44,849 bases of DNA from Desulfamplus sp. Its GTDB lineage: Bacteria > Desulfobacterota > Desulfobacteria > Desulfobacterales > Desulfobacteraceae. The stretch spans positions 1 through 44,849 of the forward strand of contig JADGBC010000009.1 of NCBI GenBank assembly GCA_015231705.1, in the 5' to 3' direction. The translations under genes and the position numbers were made by a program. Below the pieces are notes generated by a model. The model did not search any database, was not told where the DNA came from, and saw only the letters and a program-made list of their open reading frames with translations. Shown piece by piece: positions 1 through 9,052 of the stretch; within the stretch, counting starts at the first letter, position 1; every line of letters starts with the position of its first letter.

Positions 1-474
1 CATGACATTTTTTTTACTTCAGATTCTGTTATCTGTCGAATCTTGTCAATGTTTGATTCAAAAGCTTGCCTCATTTCAGGTTTAATGAGTTCAATGGAAA
101 TCTTGAGTGTAATATAATTAATAGATTGACCTTCCTGCATTCTTATTTTTACAAACTGTTCCAAATCCACAATATCAGGAAAATCGGGCTCCGGAGGTGG
201 TTGCTGATCCTTGACATCCTTATTGGCGGCACCTTCAGTTTTAGTTGGGTCTGCTATATCTGTCGCACTTTCTCTTAAAAGAAAGTACCATCCGGCAAAG
301 GCGGCACCGCCAATTATCAGAAGAATAAGCAGAAATATAATCATAAACTTCAAGCTGAAGATTTTTTTGAAAAATGATCTCTTTTCAGGCTCTGACTCTC
401 CTGACTCCTTCTCTTCAGGTTCAGACGCTGTTTTTTTTATCTTTAGTAGAATTTTTATCTTTTTTTTTAAACAT
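1..474 (-). CDS. fliL: FliL-like flagellar basal-body protein, runs off the window edge; ATG at 474 is out of frame with the body (poly-A tract frameshift)
   Basis: Manual minus-strand translation of the body: SEPEEKESGESEPEKRSFFKKIFSLKFMIIFLLILLIIGGAAFAGWYFLL...PDFPDIVDLEQFVKIRMQEGQSINYITLKISIELIKPEMRQAFESNIDKIRQITESEVKK. Single TM plus FliL-like C-terminal domain, directly downstream of flgE. Confidence 0.7.
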
Positions 475-486
475 AAGGCTTAGGAA

Positions 487-2700
487 TTACCTCTTCATGC
501 CAATCACGGTATTCATCATGTCATCCACTGTTGTAATGGTTTTTGAATTTGCCTGAAAACCCCTTTGGGTTGTTATCATATTGACAAACTCTTCAGAGAT
601 ATCAACATTGGACATCTCAAGAGAGTTGGGGCTAAGGGTTCCAAGTCCGTTTTCGCCTGGCCTGTTGGTAATAGCGGCACCGCTGTCCCGAGTCTCACGG
701 AAAAGGTTTCCTCCAACACTGAAAAGTCCGTTATTATTCAGAAATTTTGCAAGTCCTACACGAAACAGTGGAATAAGCTCTCCATTGGAATACTGTCCCG
801 TAATGGTGCCGTCAATTGAAATATCAACACCTTCAAGACTTCCTGCTGCGTAGCCGTCAGCATCCTGATATACAGTGGTTGATGCCTTTGCAAACTGGGT
901 AGTTGACATGGCATCTTTTGTAAAAGATTGATTAAGATATTGGGTTCCCATATCAAGCTTAATCATGGATTCTGTTACCCCGAACTCTCCACCAAGAAAA
1001 TCTGTCTTGAAATTAAAATATCCTGTCTCTTCAAGTTCTGATTTATCAATTTTTGTCCATGCGTTTGACCCGTCAAGGCTAAAAGAGATGCTGCTTGGAT
1101 TGATTAAAGAGTCCTTAAAGCTGAAAACTATGTCATCAGTGTCGTTATTTCCTTTTATATCAAGATTTACGAGTGCTTTGGTTTTATCTCCAGAAAGAGT
1201 TGCATTAGGATAAAGCAAATCAGGAGCAGTACCGGCAACAGTAGCAGGCACTGCCTGGGTAAAGAGTGTAGATGGAGCCACCGGAGGCGTGAGAGCAGGT
1301 GTATATGTAATAACACCAGGTATATAAGGAGGTCCGGCAACAGGAGCAGTCATCGTGCCCCATACCCACATACCACCATTAGTAACGGGATCCCAAACAA
1401 TATTTACAGGGGCTAAATCTTTTGTAATAACTGTTGGATCATTTATCTGTATGGTAGTATTTCCATCTACGGTATCTCCCTGATATGTATCTCCAGCGAC
1501 GCCCTGAAAATGAATATCTTTTTCAGCACAGATATCAAAATTAATTACGTTACCTGTTGTCGCTGGTTTGTCCAGCTGAACTTCAATGTCCACAGTTCCA
1601 TCATTATCCAGATCAATTAATATCTTTTGTTCACTGCTTCCTGGTAAAATAACGGCAGCATTAGGAGCAGTATTATAAGCTGCAACACCTGCCACAGGAG
1701 CCGTAGGAGGAGTTATTGTCCAGTACGGGGCAACAGTGCCGCTGGATGTCAAGGCAAAATTATAACCATCTTCTTTCATTTTATCGCTGTTGATAATTTT
1801 AAAATGGACATCTGTCTCTTTATTTTCTCCACCATTTGTATCAAGATTTCCAATTCTTCCATCAAACTTGAACATGGTAAGGTCAACAATGTTTCCGCTG
1901 CTTTTGCTGAAAGTAATAGTTCCTTTAGCTAAAAGCCCCTGCCCCTCAGTGCCTTGAACAAGAGCTCTTTTATCATCTATCGGATTAGTGGCAATCATGT
2001 ATTCCCATTCATCACCATTAGCAGATGTTCCTTTTTTATCATAATAAATGGTTACATCATGAGTGCTTCCCAATGAATCATAAACCTTGACAACTGTTTG
2101 ATAGCTGTATTTAGAACTTTCCATGTTTGTTATGGCTGTTAAACTTCCATCCCAGAAATTTGCCATAACATCTGCTTGACTATCTGCCTTGGAATTAAGA
2201 TTTGATATAACCGTCATCTCGGTAGTTTTGGCAGGAGGAGATGTGAAACTTGTCATAATAATATCGCCTATTGCCCCGACATCCTGACCAGTCTCAGAAT
2301 CTAAATTCCATCCCTGCACAATATAGCCTTGTGGGTTTACAAACTGACCTGTATCGTCGAACTTGAAATTACCTGCTCTTGTATATAGAGATCCACCACC
2401 TTCATTTTTAACAATAAAAAAACCATCCCCACCAATTGCAAGGTCTGTTGAATTACCGGTACTTTGCAGTGAACCTTGATCAAAAACTTTGGCAACCTCT
2501 CCTATACCAACGCCTCTTCCCACCTGACCCGTACCTGCCTGGGTTGCAATATTCTGGCTGAGTGTATCAGCAAAAGCTGCGGTACCTTTTTTAAATCCCA
2601 CAGTATTTGAATTGGAAATATTATTACTTATAACCTGCATGGTATTACCCATGTTGATCAATCCGCTGGTGCCTGTATATAGTGAACTTGATAGTGCCAT
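487..2700 (-). CDS. flgE: Flagellar hook protein FlgE
   Basis: N-term SSLYTGTSGLINMGNTMQVISNNISNSNTVGFKKG and C-term LEMSNVDISEEFVNMITTQRGFQANSKTITTVDDMMNTVIGMKR are typical of FlgE. Confidence 0.95.
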   Translation of the reverse strand: MALSSSLYTGTSGLINMGNTMQVISNNISNSNTVGFKKGTAAFADTLSQNIATQAGTGQVGRGVGIGEVAKVFDQGSLQSTGNSTDLAIGGDGFFIVKNEGGGSLYTRAGNFKFDDTGQFVNPQGYIVQGWNLDSETGQDVGAIGDIIMTSFTSPPAKTTEMTVISNLNSKADSQADVMANFWDGSLTAITNMESSKYSYQTVVKVYDSLGSTHDVTIYYDKKGTSANGDEWEYMIATNPIDDKRALVQGTEGQGLLAKGTITFSKSSGNIVDLTMFKFDGRIGNLDTNGGENKETDVHFKIINSDKMKEDGYNFALTSSGTVAPYWTITPPTAPVAGVAAYNTAPNAAVILPGSSEQKILIDLDNDGTVDIEVQLDKPATTGNVINFDICAEKDIHFQGVAGDTYQGDTVDGNTTIQINDPTVITKDLAPVNIVWDPVTNGGMWVWGTMTAPVAGPPYIPGVITYTPALTPPVAPSTLFTQAVPATVAGTAPDLLYPNATLSGDKTKALVNLDIKGNNDTDDIVFSFKDSLINPSSISFSLDGSNAWTKIDKSELEETGYFNFKTDFLGGEFGVTESMIKLDMGTQYLNQSFTKDAMSTTQFAKASTTVYQDADGYAAGSLEGVDISIDGTITGQYSNGELIPLFRVGLAKFLNNNGLFSVGGNLFRETRDSGAAITNRPGENGLGTLSPNSLEMSNVDISEEFVNMITTQRGFQANSKTITTVDDMMNTVIGMKR

Positions 2701-2787
2701 GATGATACCCTCCCTTTTATTTTTTAATCACACGGCCATTTATTATATTATAACATGCCGAAATGAATAATAGTCCTTAATTTTTTG

Positions 2788-3897
2788 CTATTTAATCTCT
2801 GTTACAGACGCCATACTTACCAGATCACCATCTTTACCAACCACAAGATACTGAGTACCGTTTACATATTTGATTCCAGTCACGTCCCCTGATTCAGACA
2901 TTTTTGCCTCCCCTGATCCTGATTTAATAGAATAAGAGTAGAGTCCGTCTGAAACAGGGTTGCCAGAGCTGTCTGTGCCATCCCATTTGACCTCATTCTG
3001 ACCAGCAACTGTATTTTCTGCAAGGATCTCAACAGTGTTTACAACATTACCCTTTGAATCAAGAATATTAATAACAACATTTTCCTGCTTTGTCAGGTCA
3101 AATTTCATACCACTTCCAGAGACACTATTTGCACCAACCGAGAAAAGATGGCTTGAATACGAAATGTTTTTACCAAGATAATCAAGTGCTGTCATTGATG
3201 TCTCCGCGGCATCCGCCTTGACATTAGAAACCTTAGTAATTGCATCTGGACTAAGAAGTACACCATCAATGTCAAGATAAGCCTTGCCATTCTGGTACGT
3301 AATCCCGTCCACTTTGCCAGTAATTGTTGTAGGAAGTGCAGCATATCCAGATCCGCTATTGGCAAGCACCTGGTAGGTATATGAACCATCTTCAACTATA
3401 TTGCCGCTATTATCTTTTCCGTCCCACTCAAGGCGATACTCACCAGCAGTTTTCTGTCCTGGATAAAGGGTTCTGACAACATGTCCTTGAGCATTGGATA
3501 TCGATACCATAACTTCAGAGGGGTTTGACAACTTGTAATATCCACCTGAAGGAGCACCTGATGTTACCTCTACAAAGTTAACATTTCCTGTAACTTCCTT
3601 TCCTATATAGGCTGATGCGTCAGTTTCAGAACTACTTGCAAAAGCGTCAGCCATGGATTGCATTGATTTATTTAAACCGATCAACTGCTCCAGTGATGAA
3701 AATTGAGCAAGTTGAGCAGAAAAATCACTTCCTTCCATAGGGTTTAAGGGATCTTGATTCTGCAACTGAGCAACCAGCATTTTAAGAAACGCCTCCCTTC
3801 CAAGATAATCGTCTGATTTTTCCTTTTCAACATCATTGCTTTTGTAGGAACCGGCAAGTTTTGCAAGGCTGCTGTTACCTGTTGCGTCTATTGTCAT
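2788..3897 (-). CDS. flgD: Flagellar hook assembly protein FlgD
   Basis: FLKMLVAQLQNQDPLNPMEGSDFSAQLAQFSSLEQL motif; FlgD Ig-like/Tudor region. Confidence 0.93.
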   Translation of the reverse strand: MTIDATGNSSLAKLAGSYKSNDVEKEKSDDYLGREAFLKMLVAQLQNQDPLNPMEGSDFSAQLAQFSSLEQLIGLNKSMQSMADAFASSSETDASAYIGKEVTGNVNFVEVTSGAPSGGYYKLSNPSEVMVSISNAQGHVVRTLYPGQKTAGEYRLEWDGKDNSGNIVEDGSYTYQVLANSGSGYAALPTTITGKVDGITYQNGKAYLDIDGVLLSPDAITKVSNVKADAAETSMTALDYLGKNISYSSHLFSVGANSVSGSGMKFDLTKQENVVINILDSKGNVVNTVEILAENTVAGQNEVKWDGTDSSGNPVSDGLYSYSIKSGSGEAKMSESGDVTGIKYVNGTQYLVVGKDGDLVSMASVTEIK

Positions 3898-3920
3898 CTC
3901 TTAATCCTCCCTTAACCATA

Positions 3921-6236
3921 TCAGGCAACAAAGTGAAGCATGCCATCTTCATCTGTCAAAAATTCAGAAGCTGAAGAACCATCACTATTACCCGTAAATA
4001 TTGAATCATGCTGGCCAGAATCCCTATTTCTCCCGGAGCCACTGTTTGACTGATTGGACTGGTTAGAGTGCTGACCCGAGTCTGCCAGGGACTGCCTGAA
4101 ATCACTGCCCATCTCAACATCAAAACTCTCAATTTTAATCCCACTATTTGCCAAAGATGCCTTAAGCTCATTGGCATGCCCTAAAAGGATATCTTTTGCA
4201 GCCTGATTCTCAGTCACAATACTCACTTTAAGTGTATCACCCAAGGTCTCTATTGTCATAAGAATTCGACCAAGCTCGGCAGGTCTTAGCTGGAGTTTTA
4301 TCTCGCTCTCCCCTCTGCTTAACGCCCTGGCAATACTCCTGCCTACCTGATTGGTAACATATGATGGAAGCAGTGATGAAGTTGCTTTGTCTTTAGCCAG
4401 GCTCGACGTACCATCTTTAGGGTCTCTTCCATCTGAGAAATTGCCGCCTGACTGATTGGAATCAAGTATATTGATTGTCTGTTTTCTCTCGATTCTGGAG
4501 GTCATCAAATCAACTTCTTTTTCATTATGACCTGATTTTGTATCCTGACCCATTCTTTTACCTGAAACCAGGGCCTCATTGTTATTGATCATATTGACAA
4601 GATCAGATAGTATCTCGCCGTTTCTGGCCCCTTCCGCGGCTGCTTTTCCTATAATTATATCAGATGATGTTTTAGCATTTTGCTCGTCTTGAACTTGAGA
4701 TAAACTCATTATTTTTTTCTGAAGTGTCTCATTCAACATATCAAAGGAGTTTTTTAATTTGTTTTTACCGGTATCTGCCTGAGAAGAAGCAAGATCAGAT
4801 TCAGAGGACGAAACACTTTTAGAGTCACTATTGAGTTTTGTCATTAGTTTATCTAACAGATGTTCCATCTCATCTGTATTAGTTGATTTTAGTGAACCGC
4901 TACTGTCATTTCCAAAACTATTTTCACCAGGCTGCTTAGTTCCAGATAAATTCATTGGCAACTGATGGTTAGATTTTTTCAAACTCCTGGAATCCATATC
5001 GGAATAGATAGACGCTCTTTCGCTATTGCCACTGTGTGCATCAATCTGACTTATGACTTTATTATCAATAAGAGAAAATGAATTGTTTCTGCTTTGATTA
5101 AAACCATTAATTGAAAGTTCATTCGGCAACCCTGAAAAATTGCTAGTTTTAAAAGAGTTGAGTGAGTTGTGCAAAGAGAGGCTATGACCAGTCAATACAT
5201 TACTACCACCCTTTTCAGATACACTTTTTTGCCTAAAATCCTCAAGAACAGACACAAAATCTCCTAGATTGATCTTTCCATTAACAGCACTCTTTTCTGC
5301 AGAGAGGCCAAGCTGATTGAATTGTCCATTAACAGCACTCTTTTCTACAGAGAGGCCAAGCTGATTGAACATGCCTTTTATGGATTCGGAATCAGATGAA
5401 GCCTTAAAGGTTGTACCTGTAAAAAATGCATTTTTCTGGAGTTTCTGGAGATCCAAAATCAGAGTGTTCAGATGAATCCCTTCTCCTTTTACCTCTGAGT
5501 CTGAAATAATAGAATCTGCAACGTCGTCAGGAATTCCAAGCGATTTCATAATAGAGGTAAAAAATGGGATTGATGATATATCCATTAAAACATCAAAATT
5601 CTTGCCATTGGAATCTGAACTGGTATCGTCTTGATCATCTTTTATATCTATAGAAAAAGCATCAATATCCATTGGAGAATCTGATGAGAATAGATCGTCA
5701 GGATCAAGGTTTAACAGTCCATCCATAAGATCTGACATAAATACATTACCGTCATCAGACTCGGATCTCAGCGTCTTTATGAGATCCGCAATCCTTGATT
5801 GGGGAAAGCCAGCCTTAATAAGCATTGACTTTATTGTTTCAAGTGCATCTTCATCCAGAGATATTGCTTTCAAGTCATTATGCCCGGATGCCATCAGGTA
5901 TTGTTTAAACTTTGTTAAAAACTCAAATCCCTGTGTATTCTTTACATCTTTCAAAAGATCCATTTTGGCATCTTCTGATAAAACATCAATCTCAGAAGAA
6001 GTTGCCCCTACAGTTGGATTATTACTGCCTGTCAGAGCTCCTTGACCACCAACGGTTGATAGCAAATTCTGCTTAATGCCATTCTTGGCAAGCATCTGAT
6101 GAAGTTTGTTCAAAAAAAGGTTGGAAGCCGAATCACTGTCAGCAAAATTCTGACCGGAAAGGGAAGAAGAGTCAACTGATCCTGATTTAAAACCTTTGTT
6201 CATGAATAGTTGAGGGGTAACAAAATCGAAATTCAT
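3921..6236 (-). CDS. fliK: Flagellar hook-length control protein FliK
   Basis: C-terminal ESEIKLQLRPAELGRILMTIETLGDTLKVSIVTENQAAKDILLGHANELKASLANSGIKIESFDVEM; position beside flgD. Confidence 0.88.
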   Translation of the reverse strand: MNFDFVTPQLFMNKGFKSGSVDSSSLSGQNFADSDSASNLFLNKLHQMLAKNGIKQNLLSTVGGQGALTGSNNPTVGATSSEIDVLSEDAKMDLLKDVKNTQGFEFLTKFKQYLMASGHNDLKAISLDEDALETIKSMLIKAGFPQSRIADLIKTLRSESDDGNVFMSDLMDGLLNLDPDDLFSSDSPMDIDAFSIDIKDDQDDTSSDSNGKNFDVLMDISSIPFFTSIMKSLGIPDDVADSIISDSEVKGEGIHLNTLILDLQKLQKNAFFTGTTFKASSDSESIKGMFNQLGLSVEKSAVNGQFNQLGLSAEKSAVNGKINLGDFVSVLEDFRQKSVSEKGGSNVLTGHSLSLHNSLNSFKTSNFSGLPNELSINGFNQSRNNSFSLIDNKVISQIDAHSGNSERASIYSDMDSRSLKKSNHQLPMNLSGTKQPGENSFGNDSSGSLKSTNTDEMEHLLDKLMTKLNSDSKSVSSSESDLASSQADTGKNKLKNSFDMLNETLQKKIMSLSQVQDEQNAKTSSDIIIGKAAAEGARNGEILSDLVNMINNNEALVSGKRMGQDTKSGHNEKEVDLMTSRIERKQTINILDSNQSGGNFSDGRDPKDGTSSLAKDKATSSLLPSYVTNQVGRSIARALSRGESEIKLQLRPAELGRILMTIETLGDTLKVSIVTENQAAKDILLGHANELKASLANSGIKIESFDVEMGSDFRQSLADSGQHSNQSNQSNSGSGRNRDSGQHDSIFTGNSDGSSASEFLTDEDGMLHFVA
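5278..5371. repeat. 48-bp tandem duplication inside fliK
   Basis: CCATTAACAGCACTCTTTTCTGCAGAGAGGCCAAGCTGATTGAA repeated at 5326 with one mismatch (peptide NQLGLS[V/A]EKSAVNG). Confidence 0.92.
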
Positions 6237-6459
6237 GGCATCACCTTTATAATAGTTATTGTGTTGGAAGATATTAAAAGCAATGATTGTGCCACATCAA
6301 TAAGAAATATTTTTAATCATAAAATCAAGTCATTACACATTCCACTATCACTAATACTATCAACACAGAGTTGACTTTCATGAAGAAATTGCCTGTTATA
6401 GAGCCATATGGGAAAATACTGCATCCTGAAATAACTTCCAACACGTCTTACGGTTTGTC

Positions 6460-7164
6460 TCATTTTTTCTTTTGAGCAAGCCTGGCACTGATCTTTGATG
6501 CCTGCTCCATCTGGACAGCAGCAAGAATTTTTGAGGCAGGCTTAGGAGGCATACGGGCAACTATTTCTGCCGCCAGCTCCACATCCATTTTATCAAGAAT
6601 AGCAGCCGCATTTTTTATGGGCATTTTAGTATAAACTACTGAAAGGCTCTGTATCTTTATTTCGTATTCAGCCTCTTTTTGCTTTTCTTTATCTGACTTT
6701 ACCTTCTGGATAGCAGCTAAATCGTCCTGTATCTGCTTTTTCAAAGTTTCAAGTTTTGCAAGATTCTCATCAATTTCCTCTTTAAACTTGTCAAGTTCTT
6801 TTTTCTCCTGTTTAAGTGCTGCCTCTTCCTTTTCAAGCTTCTGTTTTCTCTCCTCAAGACCAATCAGCACAAACTTTGCAGGATCAGGGCATTCAGGACA
6901 TTCAGGGCATGGGGATGCACCTTCTGCCTTATCTTTTTCATCACCTTTCCCATCCGCTTTCTTTGCATCTGCCTCTTTAGAATCCTTTTTTTTGGCATTC
7001 TTATCACCTTTAGATTCTGTTTTAGCCTTGTCGTCAGCGGCAAAAGCAGAAACAGGAAAGCAGGCACTTAAAATAACACCTCTCATGGATAATTGAAATC
7101 CATATTGCGACATGAAATTGACTGTAAAAAGTACCGTCAATCCGACAGTAACCTTATGAAACAT
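6460..7164 (-). CDS. MotE/MgtE-N-like flagellar periplasmic protein (ORF track start at 7278 probably too long)
   Basis: Signal/TM, coiled coil, then YTKMPIKNAAAILDKMDVELAAEIVARMPPKPASKILAAV; overlaps the fliJ 3' end. Confidence 0.7.
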   Translation of the reverse strand: MFHKVTVGLTVLFTVNFMSQYGFQLSMRGVILSACFPVSAFAADDKAKTESKGDKNAKKKDSKEADAKKADGKGDEKDKAEGASPCPECPECPDPAKFVLIGLEERKQKLEKEEAALKQEKKELDKFKEEIDENLAKLETLKKQIQDDLAAIQKVKSDKEKQKEAEYEIKIQSLSVVYTKMPIKNAAAILDKMDVELAAEIVARMPPKPASKILAAVQMEQASKISARLAQKKK

Positions 7165-7612
7165 TCTCAGAAACCTCTCTTGCTTTCTTAAGAGAAGCGA
7201 TGTCGTCAGCTCTTTTTTGCTCTTCAGCTTGAAACTCTTCAAGATATTCACCCCTTTTTTTCTCCCTGAGACGTTCAATTACTTTTTTAGCTACGCTTTT
7301 ATTTGTCAATGCCTGCTGTTTGACTGCCTGCACTCTTTGAAGCTGTTCAAGTTCTTTACGTTTCAGCTCTATATCACTTTCAAGTGAATCAAGATAATCA
7401 TTGTACTGCCTAAACATCATTGAAGAGATCCCAGTGATCGTCTCCTGATCCACCTTATCTGCCAGAATCTGGAATGCCTGCTCCATCTGTAAAATCATCT
7501 CCTGTGCAGTCTTGACATCCATATATGCTTTAACATATTCTTGTTTGGCAATATTTTCAAGGTGTTCTCTGTATTTAAGAACCGGATGGAGCTTGAAATT
7601 AAATTTTTTCAA
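7154..7612 (-). CDS. fliJ: Flagellar export protein FliJ
   Basis: 152-aa coiled coil, FNFKLHPVLKYREHLENIAKQEYV, adjacent to fliI. Confidence 0.85.
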   Translation of the reverse strand: MKKFNFKLHPVLKYREHLENIAKQEYVKAYMDVKTAQEMILQMEQAFQILADKVDQETITGISSMMFRQYNDYLDSLESDIELKRKELEQLQRVQAVKQQALTNKSVAKKVIERLREKKRGEYLEEFQAEEQKRADDIASLKKAREVSENVS

Positions 7613-7627
7613 CCCTGATCCCCTCTG

Positions 7628-7698
7628 CTATTTTTTACCCTTTCAAGGAGAGGCATTTTCTACTATCTTTTACCCTTTGAAGGAGAAGCATTTTCTAC
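7628..7698. repeat. 35-bp period tandem repeat spanning the fliI stop codon
   Basis: CTATTTTTTACCCTTTCAAGGAGAGGCATTTTCTAC / CTATCTTTTACCCTTTGAAGGAGAAGCATTTTCTAC (33/36). Confidence 0.92.
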
Positions 7699-9009
7699 TT
7701 TAAGAACACTGGTGAGTTCCGCAATTCCTGTCTCCAGATCTATTCTCCGGTTCATATCCTGTCTTAAAAAATTGTCAATCGAAGGCATCAGTTTTTTTGC
7801 TCGGTCAATTCTCGGATTTGAGCCATCAACATAAGCACCTATAGAGATCATATCTTCTGCCCCTCTGTAAGTTGCCATGATATCAATTGCCTGCTGCCTT
7901 AGTTGAACATGATCCGGTTTTGCCACATCACGAAATACCCTGGAGACGCTTGCAAGGACATCAATAGCAGGATAGTGTCCTTTATTGGCAATGTCTCTTG
8001 ACAGAACAATATGCCCATCAACAATAGAACGAACCGTATCTCCTACCGGATCGTTAAGATCGTCACCCTCTACAAGCACCGTATAAATTCCGGTAATAGA
8101 GCCGCTGCCCTCAACATACCCTACGCGTTCGAGAAGTACCGGGATCTGAACAAAAAATGACGGGGTATAGCCTCTTGAGGTAGGAGGTTCTCCTGCAGCC
8201 AGCCCGACATCTCGTGAAGACATTGCAAAACGGGTGATAGAGTCAATAATCAAAAGCACATGCTTGCCCTGATCCCTGAAATATTCGGCAATAGTAGTTG
8301 CAAGATACGCCCCTCTCATCCTGACCAGAGGAGGCGTATCAGAAGTGGCTGCCACAACTACAGAACTTTTCATCCCTTCTGAGCCCAGAGTATGGTTGAC
8401 AAAATCCTTAACCTCTCTGCCACGCTCCCCTATAAGCCCTATCACTGTAACATCAGCACTGGTATGTTTGGTCATCATGCCCATAAGTACGCTCTTTCCA
8501 ACACCAGAACCTGCCATGATAGCCACACGCTGCCCCCTGCCAAGAGTAATCATAACATTAATGGCTGAGATACCGACATCAAGGGGTTCGTCAATGGATT
8601 TACGCTCCATTGGGTTCATTGGTTTGCCATAAAGAGAATATTTTGCAGTAGGGTAAAAAGAGCCTTTCCCATCAATAGGGTTGCCCATACCATCCACCAC
8701 CCTGCCAAGCAGACCATCTCCAACATCAGCAAGCGGGAGGTCAGCAAGAGGAATAATTCTGCTACCAGGCCCAATCCCCCTCATATCTCCATATGGCATT
8801 AAAAGCACCTTCTCTTCCTTAAAGCCGATAACTTCAGCACGAATCTCACTGCCATGATCATTTTTAATAGTGCAAAGACTCCCGATGCCAAGGCCAAGCC
8901 CATCGCCTTCGGCAATCAACCCGATTACCTTCGTGATTTTACCTTCAGGTTTCACAGTCACACAACTATCCACAACATTAAAATATTTCTCCCAGTTAAT
9001 TTCCATCAC
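7663..9009 (-). CDS. fliI: Flagellum-specific ATPase FliI
   Basis: Walker A MAGSGVGKSVLMGMM; LIGERGREVKDFV; DSITRFAMSSRDVGLAAGEPPTSRGYTPSFF. Confidence 0.97.
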   Translation of the reverse strand: MMEINWEKYFNVVDSCVTVKPEGKITKVIGLIAEGDGLGLGIGSLCTIKNDHGSEIRAEVIGFKEEKVLLMPYGDMRGIGPGSRIIPLADLPLADVGDGLLGRVVDGMGNPIDGKGSFYPTAKYSLYGKPMNPMERKSIDEPLDVGISAINVMITLGRGQRVAIMAGSGVGKSVLMGMMTKHTSADVTVIGLIGERGREVKDFVNHTLGSEGMKSSVVVAATSDTPPLVRMRGAYLATTIAEYFRDQGKHVLLIIDSITRFAMSSRDVGLAAGEPPTSRGYTPSFFVQIPVLLERVGYVEGSGSITGIYTVLVEGDDLNDPVGDTVRSIVDGHIVLSRDIANKGHYPAIDVLASVSRVFRDVAKPDHVQLRQQAIDIMATYRGAEDMISIGAYVDGSNPRIDRAKKLMPSIDNFLRQDMNRRIDLETGIAELTSVLKVENASPSKGKR

Positions 9010-9052
9010 AATTGATCCTGATTTGTTTCAAAATGCTTGAACATTTTGAAGA

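Noticed and set aside
9029-9052. TTCAAAATG-CTTGAA-CATTTTGAA hairpin after fliH
   Set aside because: Perfect 9-bp stem but weak AT-rich pairing without T tract; not enough to call a terminator or duplication.
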